Shown here in pieces: positions 44,001 through 52,209 of a DNA stretch of 64,000 nt (the first letter of the stretch is position 1; each line of letters starts with the position of its first letter). The stretch comes from Streptomyces sp. NRRL B-3428 (GTDB taxonomy: Bacteria; Actinomycetota; Actinomycetes; Streptomycetales; Streptomycetaceae): the NCBI GenBank assembly GCA_000721375.1, contig JOGW01000011.1, positions 1 through 64,000 of the forward strand, given 5' to 3'. The position numbers and the translations under genes were made by a program. The notes beneath the pieces are model-generated. The model saw only the letters and a list, made by a program, of their open reading frames with translations. It was not told the origin of the DNA and made no database searches.

Positions 44001-45984
44001 CCACGACGAGCTCTACCGCGAACTCCTCGCCGCCCCCGAACGCGACCGCGCCACCGCCGTCTTCGAGTTCCTCACCGACTCCCCCGAGGACAACGAGCGT
44101 GCGCAGGCCGTCGTGGGCCGCTACGTCACCGATGTGCTCTCCCGCGCCAGGATCACCCCCGACTCCCACGAACTGCTCGCCCGCACGAACGGCTACGTCG
44201 TCATCGCCGACCCCGACGTCTCCTTGCTGCCGCTCCTGCAGACCGTGCTGCACGAAATCAACGTCCTGCGGGGGCAGTTGCCGCCCCACGTACGCCTTCG
44301 CGTGATGTTCTGGCACAACGCCGAGCTCATCGGCCACCAAGGTCCCGACTCCCTGCGCGCGGAGTTCGATCCCGCCGAGGGCCAGGCCCTCCTGATCATC
44401 TCGCCCCTCCTCCACGAGGAGGCCATGACCGGCCCCATACCGCTCATGCGCGGCACCTTCACCCCGCTCGCGCCTCAGGGCAAGGTGATCGCGTACCTCC
44501 GCCCGATCTGGGACGCACCGGATCCCGCCCTCTTCGACACCCTGACGAACGACCAGCAGGGCACTCCTCCGTCGGCCCCGCCGCTCCCGCCCGGCCCACA
44601 CCGCGACCTGCTCCGAGGTCCCTTCACCGCGCGCGGCACCGACCTCCCCGAGGTCAACGACGCGACCACCGCCGTGGTGTACGTCGACACGGGCGATGAG
44701 GGCGAGGGCGGGAGCGTGGGCGTGCAGCGACAGTCCCCGTACGACTTCGACGACGACGCCGTCACGCACTACTACGAGGTCGACCTCACACCGCAGCAGG
44801 AGTGGCGTGAACTCCCGCTGCCCAGCGCCGAGTCACTGCCGGTCACGGCGTCCGTGGAGCTGTCCTGGCATGTGGTCAACCCCTTCGCCTTCGTGGACGC
44901 CGAGGTCACCCACGTCGCCACGGAGCTGTTCGAGCACGTGGCACGGCGACTGTCCGCCGTGACCCGCCGCTACACCCTCGCGCGCCTGGGCGCCGCCCAA
45001 CAGGCCGTCGACGGGCTGCGCTTCGCACCCTGGCCGACCTCCGGCCTGGAGGTGAGCTGCGCCGTGCGCCTGTCCACCACCGGACCCGGGGCGCCGGTGG
45101 GCGCGACCGGGTTCCTCGAGATCGACTTCTCCGGGTCCCAGCCCCCCAAGTCCGGCCTCCGCCTGGGACAGGTGGCGCAGCCGGACCGGCCACCCACCGC
45201 AACCGCCCCCGAGCGGGACTCGCCGCCCCCCACCCCCTCCTCGGTCGCCGCCCTCCTCGCCGCGGCCCGCACCGTGCTCATCGGCTTCGACGGCCCCGTG
45301 CTGCGCCTCTACGCCCAGGAGACCGCCAGCTCCGCGAGCCGCGAACTGGCGCGTCTCATCACGGAGTTGCGCCACCCCGACGAGGCTCTGCGCGGCGAGC
45401 GTCTCCTCAAGGACACCCCCATCCGGCCCTCCGAGGGCTACGCACACCCCTACGACCTGCTGCGCGCCATCGCCCACCACCGCCTGGCCGTCCCGGTGGC
45501 CGAGCGGCTCACCGTGCTCGAACTGCGGGCGGCCGCCTCCGCCCGCCCGACCCCGCACGCCGACCTGCTGATCCGTACGCTGCACGCCCAGGGCCGCGCG
45601 GTCGGCATCGTGACCGACGCGGCACCGGTGGTGGCCGACACCTACCTCGACAGCCATGGACTCGGCGGCCACCTGCGTGCCGGTGTACACGGCCGCACCG
45701 CGGACCTCACCCACCTGCTGCCCCACCCCGACTGTCTGCGCCGCGCCCTGACCGCCACGGGCGCCGCCGCGCAAGCAGCACTCCTCATCACGTCCTCACG
45801 AGCGGCACTCGAAGCGGCAGCGGCCCTCTCCATGCCCGCCATCGGCTACGCCCGCGACGACCGCACCCGAACCCGCCTCGAATCAGGGGGCTCCACACTG
45901 GTCGTCGACAGCCTCGCCACCGTCCTGGAAGCCGCCCGCACGACCGGCCCCATCGCGCGCCCGGAGCCGCCGTCCCCGGCGTGA
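41038..45984 (+). CDS. Giant SAV_2336-type regulator with pseudokinase, BTAD and HAD-like domains
   Basis: A 1,648-residue multidomain protein. Residues about 1-140 are a Pro-rich N-terminus. About 145-490 match the SAV_2336 N-terminal domain (LRLRIVYDEGPTMPIWRPLL, LVVSDCMGPQWRGG, HPVAIVQPLPERLW). About 545-700 are a kinase-like fold lacking catalytic residues: no Gly loop, no VAIK Lys, AHGELAPEHVLI for HRDLKxxN, TGFLDG for DFG. About 768-1000 are a winged helix and DnrI/AfsR-type transcriptional-activator (BTAD) domain (EERA-like helices, ELQLEIGAFERAATELTQLL). About 1010-1400 are unassigned. About 1405-1640 are a HAD-like fold with LIGFDGPVL, where the nucleophile Asp is Gly. It overlaps moxR by 14 bases. 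Probably the sensor/regulator hub of the module. Confidence 0.85.
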   Translation: MRGSDGERPSGPSHGKGSYVARLAEVLTEAGGEEEEDGPTSVELAEVLWLARQMKASKPATAAPTLPSTPRTSQDTAPVSPPRSGDAQPPHEPALVSPEPRVPLHIPDDARQPLDEPPPDGTSDGSSDDGTYTTLLAPAPPMLPRPLTLQRALRPLKRRVPAPVGIELDESATADRIARLAAPPQWWLPVLRPSAERWLRLRIVYDEGPTMPIWRPLLRELRTVFGQSGIFRTLDVHTLTADGHVRGAEGTPADGRTVTLVVSDCMGPQWRGGPAGRRWYGTLNRWASRHPVAIVQPLPERLWRTTALPAAATVLSAPWPAAPNSAYSSGDRDTVTIPVLEPSAPWLAHWSSLVAGAGPVPCAAALLARTPPPSPLEETGSTDVQQLSASDLLLRFKSIASPEAYRLAGHLAVGRPHLPYMRLVQAALERRPQPGHLAEVVLSGLLRTVPGAAPGSYAFRDGVRELLLDTLPRSSRLRTRGLLARLGAPIDDRAGVVAGELRVAVEGGTERGGVGAEVASVRGESVERLGGPAREETRPARPADEELFAGRYKVLRPVDPVLRRTWLAQDFETERLVGLLRFLNTPPHSKAGEAFRLRAESLASVEHPNVVGLHDHGFEGDIAYAALEYVDGISVAQLVQDSEGPLPFWLVAYLARGTALALAAAHEHHVAHGELAPEHVLIDADGTVRVTGFLDGIAAPNPAGDSLQVENMVRNLTRDSSFLAGSLSDWGSFAGMLPVDPPGGRDAISVLTSADFVAFEQSALAARPQFQLLDIQLCPGGWLLSGEARACLAMLLQRHGRTVPLEELSEGLGGEPADGWRRYIDELRSRLGPGVIATTPGGFAVHALPSQIDALQVNELVRSATAAEEDGYPERARSLVQSALDLFTGDPLSGVPGPAAERTRPRLRRLRLQLYAHRAELQLEIGAFERAATELTQLLTEHPDRQDFRRLHMLALRNLGRISDAIESYEQYRERLEDSHPDPDLVNLHDELYRELLAAPERDRATAVFEFLTDSPEDNERAQAVVGRYVTDVLSRARITPDSHELLARTNGYVVIADPDVSLLPLLQTVLHEINVLRGQLPPHVRLRVMFWHNAELIGHQGPDSLRAEFDPAEGQALLIISPLLHEEAMTGPIPLMRGTFTPLAPQGKVIAYLRPIWDAPDPALFDTLTNDQQGTPPSAPPLPPGPHRDLLRGPFTARGTDLPEVNDATTAVVYVDTGDEGEGGSVGVQRQSPYDFDDDAVTHYYEVDLTPQQEWRELPLPSAESLPVTASVELSWHVVNPFAFVDAEVTHVATELFEHVARRLSAVTRRYTLARLGAAQQAVDGLRFAPWPTSGLEVSCAVRLSTTGPGAPVGATGFLEIDFSGSQPPKSGLRLGQVAQPDRPPTATAPERDSPPPTPSSVAALLAAARTVLIGFDGPVLRLYAQETASSASRELARLITELRHPDEALRGERLLKDTPIRPSEGYAHPYDLLRAIAHHRLAVPVAERLTVLELRAAASARPTPHADLLIRTLHAQGRAVGIVTDAAPVVADTYLDSHGLGGHLRAGVHGRTADLTHLLPHPDCLRRALTATGAAAQAALLITSSRAALEAAAALSMPAIGYARDDRTRTRLESGGSTLVVDSLATVLEAARTTGPIARPEPPSPA

Positions 45985-45999
45985 CCCCAGGCACCACCC

Positions 46000-47304
46000 C
46001 TACGCCTGCGGCGCCCTCGCGTCGTACCGCACGAACCGCCGCGACCGCAGCGCCATCAGCGTGACCGCCACCATGCACGCGAGCCCGCCGCCCGTGAACG
46101 CGACCACCGGCGAGGTGAGATCGGCGACCGAGCCCGCGAGGAAGTCGCCCAGGCGCGGGCCGCCCGCGACCACCACGATGAAGACGCCCTGCAGCCGGCC
46201 GCGCATCTCGTCGGGCGTCGCGGCCTGCAGCATCGTCGAACGGAACACCATCGAGACGGTGTCGGACGCACCGGCGAGCGCGAGGAAGAGCATGCCGAGC
46301 CAGAGCTGACGGGTCAGACCGAACGCGGCGATGCAGCCGCCCCAGCCCACCACGGCGAGCACGATCGCGAGACCGTGCCGGTGCACCCGCCCCAGCCACC
46401 CGGAGAACACCCCGCCGAGCAGCGCCCCGACGGCCAGCGCCCCCACGAGAAGGCCGGTGGTCTTCGCGTCGCCGTGGAACCACACGACGGCGACCGCGGG
46501 CAGCACCGCCCGAGGGTGCGCGAGGACCATCGCGCACAGGTCGGAGAAGAAGGTCATACGGAGGTTGGGGCGGGTGGCGAGGAAGCGCAGGCCGTCCAGG
46601 ACCGAGGCCCTCTTCCGCTGGTCGCCGCCGCGGTCCGGCTTCATCGACGGCAGCCGCCACATCGCGTACAGCGCGGCGGTGAAGGTGAGCGCGTCGATCA
46701 GATAAGCGGCCTGGTAGCCCCACAGGCCGACGACCAGACCGCCGAGCATCGGGCCCGCCATCATCCCGGAGGTGGTGGTCATCGAGCCGAGCGCGTTGGC
46801 GGCGGGCAGCTGCTCCGGCGGCAGCAGTCGCGGAATCATCGAGGTGCGGGCCGGGGACACGATCGCCTGGCAGAGCGCCTGCAGCGCCACGATCGCGTAC
46901 AGGAACCAGACGCGATGCCAGCCGGCGAGCGCCGCTCCCGCGAGCGCGAAGGAGAGCAGACACATGCCGGTGGAGGCGTACAGCCCGAGCTTGCGCCGGT
47001 CGACGGTGTCGGCGATGGCGCCCCCGTACAGCCCGAAGGCGACCAGCGGGACGAGGGAGAAGAGCCCCACGAGACCGACGGAGAAGCTGGAGCCGGTGAT
47101 GTCGTAGACCTGGAGCGAGATGGCCAGTGCGGTCATGGCCTGGCCGGTCCAGGAGACCGTGTTGCCGATCCACAGCCGCCGGTAGTCGGCGGAGGTGCGC
47201 AGCGGGGTGATGTCGGCGAGGATGCGCACCCGCCGGCGGGTGGGCTTGTCGGCTATGTCGTCTTCCGCGCTGCGGCTCTTGCCGTCGGAGGGGGCACTGG
47301 TCAC
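46000..47304 (-). CDS. MFS exporter (EntS-like, MFS_3)
   Basis: A 434-residue, 12-helix major facilitator. LRTSADYRRLWIGNTVSWTG opens the first helix, motif A is GGAIADTVDRRKLGLYASTG, and SPARTSMIPRLLPPEQLPAA is the loop typical of EntS-type exporters. The second half has FRSTMLQAATPDEMRGRLQG. It likely exports a siderophore or drug by proton antiport. GTG 47304 follows a -10-like TACCAT by 5 bases (leaderless pattern); a longer in-frame start reads an Arg/Trp-rich, unlikely N-terminus. Convergent with the SAV_2336 gene (15-base gap). Confidence 0.9.
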   Translation of the reverse strand: MTSAPSDGKSRSAEDDIADKPTRRRVRILADITPLRTSADYRRLWIGNTVSWTGQAMTALAISLQVYDITGSSFSVGLVGLFSLVPLVAFGLYGGAIADTVDRRKLGLYASTGMCLLSFALAGAALAGWHRVWFLYAIVALQALCQAIVSPARTSMIPRLLPPEQLPAANALGSMTTTSGMMAGPMLGGLVVGLWGYQAAYLIDALTFTAALYAMWRLPSMKPDRGGDQRKRASVLDGLRFLATRPNLRMTFFSDLCAMVLAHPRAVLPAVAVVWFHGDAKTTGLLVGALAVGALLGGVFSGWLGRVHRHGLAIVLAVVGWGGCIAAFGLTRQLWLGMLFLALAGASDTVSMVFRSTMLQAATPDEMRGRLQGVFIVVVAGGPRLGDFLAGSVADLTSPVVAFTGGGLACMVAVTLMALRSRRFVRYDARAPQA

Positions 47305-47484
47305 ACGGGATGGTAACCCCCGCTCCCGCGAGCACCCCCTACAGCGGGCTCCGCCCACGACCACCCATCCGGTCTCTCCCCACCCGGCCCACCACAACGG
47401 GCGCCCCTGCCGGGGCCCCCGCACGATGCGAAAAGGGCAGCCGACCGGCGCCCTGAACGGTCAGTGCCTCGGGAGGAACTCGCC

Positions 47485-48522
47485 ATGACCGTCAGCCTGG
47501 AGCAACTCCGTCGTTGCCATATCGCCGTCGACCTGGGTGCCGCTCGGACCCGGGTGTACGTCAAGGGCGCGGGGCTCGTCGTGGACGAGCCGAGCGTGTG
47601 CGCCGTCAACACCCGTACGGGAGCGCTGATCGCGGTCGGTGAGTTCGCCGAGCGCATGACCGGCCGTACCCCCGCGTACATCCGCGTCGTACGTCCCGTC
47701 TCCGGCGGCACCGTCGTCGACATCGAGATGTGCCGGCGGATGCTCAGCCATCTCCTCGACGACAAGCTCCGCCGCACCCTGCGCCGCAGGCCCCGCCTGC
47801 GCGCCGCGGCCTGTGTTCCGCACGACGCCGATCCGCTCGCGCAGCGCGCGGCGACCGAGACGCTCATCGGGCTCGGGGCGCGCCGGGTCGAGCTGGTGGA
47901 CACGCTGATCGCCGCGGCGGTCGGCTGCGGTCTGCCGGTGGAGCGGCCCGAGGCGACGATGATCATCGTCTGCGGAGCGGCGACCACGCAGGTCGCGGTC
48001 CTGTCGATGGGCTCGATCGTGACGGCCGACCGGATCGCGGTGGGCGGTGACGCGATCGACCACGCGGTGGTCCAGCATCTGCGCCAGCAGCACGAGCTGA
48101 TGCTGCCGAGCCAGTCCGTACGCCCCCTGCAGCTCGCCCTCAGCGGCAACGGTCTGACTCCGCACGGCCCCGAGTCCACCGAGATCCACGGCCGCGACGT
48201 GGCCACCGGTCTCGCCCGCTCGGTCCAGGTGCAGACGGCGGCCGTACGGGACGCCATCCACACCCCGCTGACCGCTGTGCTCGACGGCATCGGCCGTGTG
48301 CTGCGCGACTGCCCGCCGGACCTGGTGGCCGACCTCGCGGACCGCGGGATCATGATGGTCGGCGGCAGCGCCCTGCTCCCCGGCCTCGACCAGATGCTGC
48401 GCGACGCGACGGGTATGCCGGTGCACATCGCTGAGCGCCCCGACGTCTGCGCGATCCTCGGCCTCGGCGCGATGCTCGAGGGCCGGATCGAGCCCATGCA
48501 GCTCGACCCGCTGGCCGACTGA
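47485..48522 (+). CDS. mbl: MreB-like actin homologue Mbl
   Basis: A 345-residue actin-fold protein. The phosphate-1 loop is IAVDLGAARTRVYVKGAGLV, VRPVSGGTVVDIEMCRRMLS is typical of MreB, the phosphate-2 region IIVCGAATTQVAVLSMG replaces the usual DxGGGT, and adenosine-binding GIMMVGGSALLPGLDQML is intact. Streptomyces carries a shortened, divergent Mbl besides MreB; in S. coelicolor it supports spore-wall integrity. Divergence in the phosphate-2 motif (CGAATT) fits that. ATG 47485 follows GGGAGG at good spacing. Confidence 0.88.
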   Translation: MTVSLEQLRRCHIAVDLGAARTRVYVKGAGLVVDEPSVCAVNTRTGALIAVGEFAERMTGRTPAYIRVVRPVSGGTVVDIEMCRRMLSHLLDDKLRRTLRRRPRLRAAACVPHDADPLAQRAATETLIGLGARRVELVDTLIAAAVGCGLPVERPEATMIIVCGAATTQVAVLSMGSIVTADRIAVGGDAIDHAVVQHLRQQHELMLPSQSVRPLQLALSGNGLTPHGPESTEIHGRDVATGLARSVQVQTAAVRDAIHTPLTAVLDGIGRVLRDCPPDLVADLADRGIMMVGGSALLPGLDQMLRDATGMPVHIAERPDVCAILGLGAMLEGRIEPMQLDPLAD

Positions 48523-48552
48523 CCCCACCACCAGCCTTTGGAGGCGCCCACC

Positions 48553-48810
48553 GTGTCGCAGTCCGTGCAGTTCATCGGCGCTCTGCTGATCCTGGTGTCC
48601 TGTCTGCCAGTACGTCTCGGGCGCCGGGCACCGGGGAGAACGACACGGCTGTGGCTCCGGTTCGTGGGCGGCTCGCTTCTCACGATGGACGCGATCGCCG
48701 AGCAGCAGTGGGGCTTTCTGCTGCTCGGCGGCGCCTGCGCGCTGTACGCGCTCGCCGGTCTGGTGGACTGGGCCCGCGGCCGGCCGGCAGCGGGCCGCGA
48801 ACCCGCCTGA
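48553..48810 (+). CDS. Small two-helix membrane protein
   Basis: An 85-residue protein with two membrane helices (VQFIGALLILVSCLPVRLG, and WGFLLLGGACALYALAGLVD) joined by a basic loop. GTG 48553 follows TTGGAGG at proper spacing. It lies 30 bases after mbl and 31 before the histidine-kinase gene and so is probably co-transcribed. No known function. Confidence 0.75.
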   Translation: MSQSVQFIGALLILVSCLPVRLGRRAPGRTTRLWLRFVGGSLLTMDAIAEQQWGFLLLGGACALYALAGLVDWARGRPAAGREPA

Positions 48811-48841
48811 ACCGGTGGGCGACTACCGGGAGGGCGCGGGG

Positions 48842-50497
48842 ATGAGCGAAGACAGCGGATCCGGCGAGCACGGCGAGCACGGCGAGCAGATTGATGGCGA
48901 TACGGAGCCGGGCGCGGGCGACCGCCCCACCCGCGCCCCCGTGGAACCCCTCCTCGAAGCCGTGCTCAGCGTCGGCGCCGATCTCGAACTGCGCGCCACA
49001 CTGCAGCACATCGTGGACGCGGCCACCCGTCTCACCGACGCCGAGTACGGCGCTCTGGGTGTGGTGGACCCCGAACAGGCCCGTCTCACCGAGCTGTTCA
49101 CCTCCGGTATGGACGAGGCCACCCGCAGAGGAATCGGCAAGCTCCCCTGCGGCGAAGAGGGCGTACTCGGCACGCTCATCAAGGACCCGCGCCCGCTGCG
49201 TCTCGACGACCTCACCCAGCACCCGCAGTCCTGCGGGATGCCGCCGGGCCATCCGCCGATGCACACCCTGCTGGGCGTCCCGATCCTCGTACGCGACGAG
49301 GTGTTCGGAAACCTCTACCTGACGCAGAAGCGGGGCGGCCCGTTCACGCTCGGCGACGAGCAGGTCCTGCGGATCCTCGCCGCACAGGCCGGTATCGCCA
49401 TCGGCAACGCCCGTCTTTACGAGCACGCCCGCCAGCGCGAGCGCTGGATCGAGGGCTCGGCCACCGTCACCACGGCGCTGCTCGGCGGGGACGCCCCGGA
49501 CGATGCCCTGATGGTCGTGGCCGAGCAGGCGCGCAAGCTCGCGGACGCCGTGGCCGGGGTGATCCTGCAGCCCATGCCGGACGGCGGCATGGAGATCGTC
49601 ACGGCCTCGACGCACGAGGACCCCGGCGCCCTGGTCGGCACGGTGATCCACCCGGGCAGCGCGATCCTCGCCCAACTCCTCGGTGGTGAACCGGTGTTCG
49701 TCGAGGACTCGGCCACCGATCCCCGTATGACCACTCCGGTGCGCGACCTGTTCGGCCCGAGCATGCTCCTGCCGCTGCAGAGCGACGGCCACCTCATCGG
49801 CACGCTCGCCCTGCCCCGCGCACGCGGCGCCCGCCGCTACACCGCCCTTGAGCGGCTGCTCGCCACGCAGTTCGCCCACCAGGCCGCGCTCGCCCTGGTG
49901 CTCGCCGAGGCCCGCGTCAGCCGCGAGCGCCTCGCCGTGTTCGAGGACCGTGACCGTATCGCCCGCGATCTGCACGACCTGGTCATCCAGCGGCTGTTCG
50001 CCACCGGCATGATGCTGGAGGGTGCCCAGCGCAGAGCGCGGGTCGACGAGGTGCAGGGCACGATCGGTAAGGCGGTGGACGAGCTGGAGTCCACCATCCA
50101 GGAGGTCCGCACCGCGATCTTCGCCCTCCAGCAGCCGCCCGCTGACGCCCCCACGACCTTCCGTGGCAAGGTCCTTCGCGAGGCCGCCGGCGCCGCCGCC
50201 GCGACGGGTGTCACACCCTCGACGCACTTCCACGGCCCCGTGGAAGCGGCACTGGGCGAACGCACGGCCACCCATCTCCTCTCGGCCCTGCGCCGCGCCC
50301 TGGCCGAGGCCTCCCGGCGCACCGGCATCTCCCGTATCGAGATCACTGTCGACTGCGAGGCCGAACTGCCCGACGGCCGGGCGGGCGTACGCTTGACGGT
50401 GTTCGACGACGGCGTACGTGAGGACGGCGCCGCCGACGAGGCCGCCGGCAGCGACGCGGTCACCGGCACCACGGAGACCTGGCAAGCACCCCTTTAA
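48842..50497 (+). CDS. GAF-domain histidine kinase (DevS-like) with degenerate ATPase
   Basis: A 551-residue cytoplasmic sensor kinase of the DevS/DosS layout. Two GAF domains come first (about 40-180: LTDAEYGALGVVDPEQARLT, FGNLYLTQKRGGPFTLGDEQ; and about 205-360: LLPLQSDGHLIGTLALPRAR), then the HisKA_3 dimerisation helix with His378 in DRIARDLHDLVIQRLFATGM. The C-terminal HATPase is shortened. The N box position reads RALAEASRRTGISRIEI without the usual Asn, the G1 region is VFDDGVREDG, and the G2 glycines are absent before the stop. It may therefore lack autokinase activity. ATG 48842 has a GGGAGG upstream. No response regulator is adjacent. Confidence 0.88.
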   Translation: MSEDSGSGEHGEHGEQIDGDTEPGAGDRPTRAPVEPLLEAVLSVGADLELRATLQHIVDAATRLTDAEYGALGVVDPEQARLTELFTSGMDEATRRGIGKLPCGEEGVLGTLIKDPRPLRLDDLTQHPQSCGMPPGHPPMHTLLGVPILVRDEVFGNLYLTQKRGGPFTLGDEQVLRILAAQAGIAIGNARLYEHARQRERWIEGSATVTTALLGGDAPDDALMVVAEQARKLADAVAGVILQPMPDGGMEIVTASTHEDPGALVGTVIHPGSAILAQLLGGEPVFVEDSATDPRMTTPVRDLFGPSMLLPLQSDGHLIGTLALPRARGARRYTALERLLATQFAHQAALALVLAEARVSRERLAVFEDRDRIARDLHDLVIQRLFATGMMLEGAQRRARVDEVQGTIGKAVDELESTIQEVRTAIFALQQPPADAPTTFRGKVLREAAGAAAATGVTPSTHFHGPVEAALGERTATHLLSALRRALAEASRRTGISRIEITVDCEAELPDGRAGVRLTVFDDGVREDGAADEAAGSDAVTGTTETWQAPL

Positions 50498-50639
50498 ACC
50501 CGAACCGGGCGACTGCCACCGGGCCTTGCGTCACGGGGACGGACCCGCGGTGCCCCTCAGCGCCGCTTGATACGCCCTCCCCGGAAGCCGCCGGGCGGAC
50601 TACTTTGAACTTCCGGCCATGACGCGAGGAGGGCCTGCC

Positions 50640-51116
50640 GTGACACGGATCGGAGTAACGGGGCACCGCCGACTCCCGTACGCAGTCCTGGAGTTCGTGA
50701 TCGCCGGTATCGAGAAGGAGCTGGCCCGCGACGAACCGGTCCAGGCCCTGAGCAGTCTCGCGGCCGGCGCGGACCAGCTGTTCGCCCGGATCGCCCTCGA
50801 CCGGGGCATCCCGGTGACGGCGGTGATCCCCGGTATGGACTACGAGGCCCATCTGGGCGACGAGGAGGACGTGGCCGCGTACCGCAGCATCCTCGACGAG
50901 TGCCACCGGCGCGAGGACCTCCCCCTCGCCCCCACCCACGAGGAGGCCTACGCCGCCGCCGGTCACTGGATCGTCGACCACGCGGACCGGCTCGTCGCGG
51001 TCTGGGACGGCCATCCGGCGCGCGGGCACGGCGGCACGGGCGAAGTCGTGGCGTACGCGAGGGAGCGAGGGGTGCCGGTGACGGTCCTGTGGAGCGAGGG
51101 CGTCAGCCGCCCGTAG
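50640..51116 (+). CDS. SLOG-domain nucleotide-sensing protein
   Basis: A 158-residue Rossmannoid SLOG (SMF/DprA-LOG-like) protein: RIGVTGHRRLPYAVLEFVI, then ALSSLAAGADQLFARIALDR, the strand IPVTAVIPGMDYEAHLG, a helix with ADRLVAVWDGHPARGHGGTG, and VPVTVLW. Its stand-alone members are predicted to bind or make nucleotide-derived second messengers in conflict systems, typically with a SLATT membrane effector. Here the SLATT gene is convergent, 11 bases away. GTG 50640 was chosen, with GAGGAGGG upstream; an ATG at 50619 is in frame. Confidence 0.85.
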   Translation: MTRIGVTGHRRLPYAVLEFVIAGIEKELARDEPVQALSSLAAGADQLFARIALDRGIPVTAVIPGMDYEAHLGDEEDVAAYRSILDECHRREDLPLAPTHEEAYAAAGHWIVDHADRLVAVWDGHPARGHGGTGEVVAYARERGVPVTVLWSEGVSRP

Positions 51117-51127
51117 GCGATCGGCGC

Positions 51128-52042
51128 TCAGGCCCCGAACCTGGCCAGCCAGTCCGTGTGTTGCGGCGAGACCAGCCGCTCGGCCTCGGCCACCGACTCG
51201 GCCCAGCCGTCCTCCCGCACGCTGGTGCCCATCGCGATGTGCAGCGTCTTGAGATCCTGCTCGACCAGCGCATGCGCGAACGTCAGGGGCCGGTGCCTGC
51301 GCATCTCCTGCCAGGCGACGCCGGCCGCGGCGGCGGCACTGAGCAGCCCGGTCAGATCCCAGCCACCGGTCAGGCCCGCGGCACCGAGCACCGCCGAGGC
51401 CAGCGCGAGCAGGGTCAGGGCGGCGCCGGCCGAGGACCAGAGCGCCGCGAGCCGCCGCGCCCGGTCCCCGCGGTTGCGGTACCAGGTCAGCTGCTCAAGG
51501 ACCCGGTCGCGCCGGTAGATGTCGCGGCGCACCTCGAAACTCTTGCCGCGTATCAAGCGCATGGAATCGGTGATCTGGTTCCCGGCCGGTGTGCGGGGGC
51601 CCGCGCGGGTGTCGTCCCAGCCGACTTTGCGCAGCTCCGCGAGGCGCTCCTCGAGTCGCGCCGTGAACAGCGCGTCGGGGTTGCTCACCTTCGAGTGGAA
51701 CGGCCCACCGTGGACCATGTACTGCCACGCCAGGGACTTGAGCACTTCGGCGGCCGCGCGGTGGGCCTGCCAGTGGACCCGCGCGCGGCGCCGCGACAGA
51801 TGCACGCTCAGCGCGACGGTCGCACCGTAGAGCGCCGCCGCGCAGACGGCTGCGGCGGTACTGTCGTAGCGTTCGGCAAGAGCGGCGGTCGCCGTGGCGA
51901 GGAGCAGAACCACCAGCTGTGTACGCACGATCCGCTGTGACTCCGCCTGCCGGCTCAGCGCAAGACGGTCGTTCGCCGCGAAGAGTCTCGGCAGGTCGGC
52001 CTCGCCTATCCGGGTGCTCGGCGGTTGGCTCGGCGGGCGCAT
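51128..52042 (-). CDS. SLATT/DUF4231 membrane protein (predicted pore-forming effector)
   Basis: A 304-residue protein with two pairs of membrane helices (about residues 40-85, TQLVVLLLATATAALAERYD; and about 205-260, LAALWSSAGAALTLLALASA). They are separated by a soluble part with the DUF4231 features HRAAAEVLKSLAWQYMVHGG, KSFEVRRDIYRRDRVLEQLTWY and a C-terminal EMRRHRPLTFAHALVEQDLK helix. SLATT proteins are predicted to form channels when triggered by a partner SLOG or nucleotide enzyme, causing dormancy or death. ATG 52042 follows GAGG; a GTG at 52048 is also in frame. Confidence 0.83.
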   Translation of the reverse strand: MRPPSQPPSTRIGEADLPRLFAANDRLALSRQAESQRIVRTQLVVLLLATATAALAERYDSTAAAVCAAALYGATVALSVHLSRRRARVHWQAHRAAAEVLKSLAWQYMVHGGPFHSKVSNPDALFTARLEERLAELRKVGWDDTRAGPRTPAGNQITDSMRLIRGKSFEVRRDIYRRDRVLEQLTWYRNRGDRARRLAALWSSAGAALTLLALASAVLGAAGLTGGWDLTGLLSAAAAAGVAWQEMRRHRPLTFAHALVEQDLKTLHIAMGTSVREDGWAESVAEAERLVSPQHTDWLARFGA

Positions 52043-52096
52043 CGACACCTCGCGGGGAGGAGATCAGGTGCGCTCATGTTCTCGTCGAGCGCTGCG

Positions 52097-52110
52097 GAGC
52101 ACCAGTGCTC
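52097..52110. promoter_or_regulatory. Short palindrome upstream of the SLATT gene
   Basis: GAGCAC-CA-GTGCTC is a perfect 6+6 inverted repeat 55 bases before the SLATT start; a possible operator half-turn pair. Confidence 0.35.
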
Positions 52111-52145
52111 TGACGTGACAACGGCCGAAGACCGCCCTTGGCGCA

Positions 52146-52194
52146 CGCAAAGGCGCACCGGTGGGCGGCCTCGGCCGTCCGGTGCGCCTTTGCG
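52146..52194. terminator. Strong hairpin after fxsA
   Basis: Perfect 16-bp stem CGCAAAGGCGCACCGG / CCGGTGCGCCTTTGCG with a 17-base GC-rich loop, just past the fxsA stop (minus strand). It separates fxsA from the SLATT gene on the same strand. There is no long T-run, but the stem is very stable. Confidence 0.8.
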
Positions 52195-52209
52195 GTGAAT
52201 CCGTACGCC

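Noticed and set aside
48680..50485. Minus-strand frame of about 600 codons opposite the GAF kinase
   Set aside because: Shadow; the plus strand encodes clear GAF and HisKA_3 domains.
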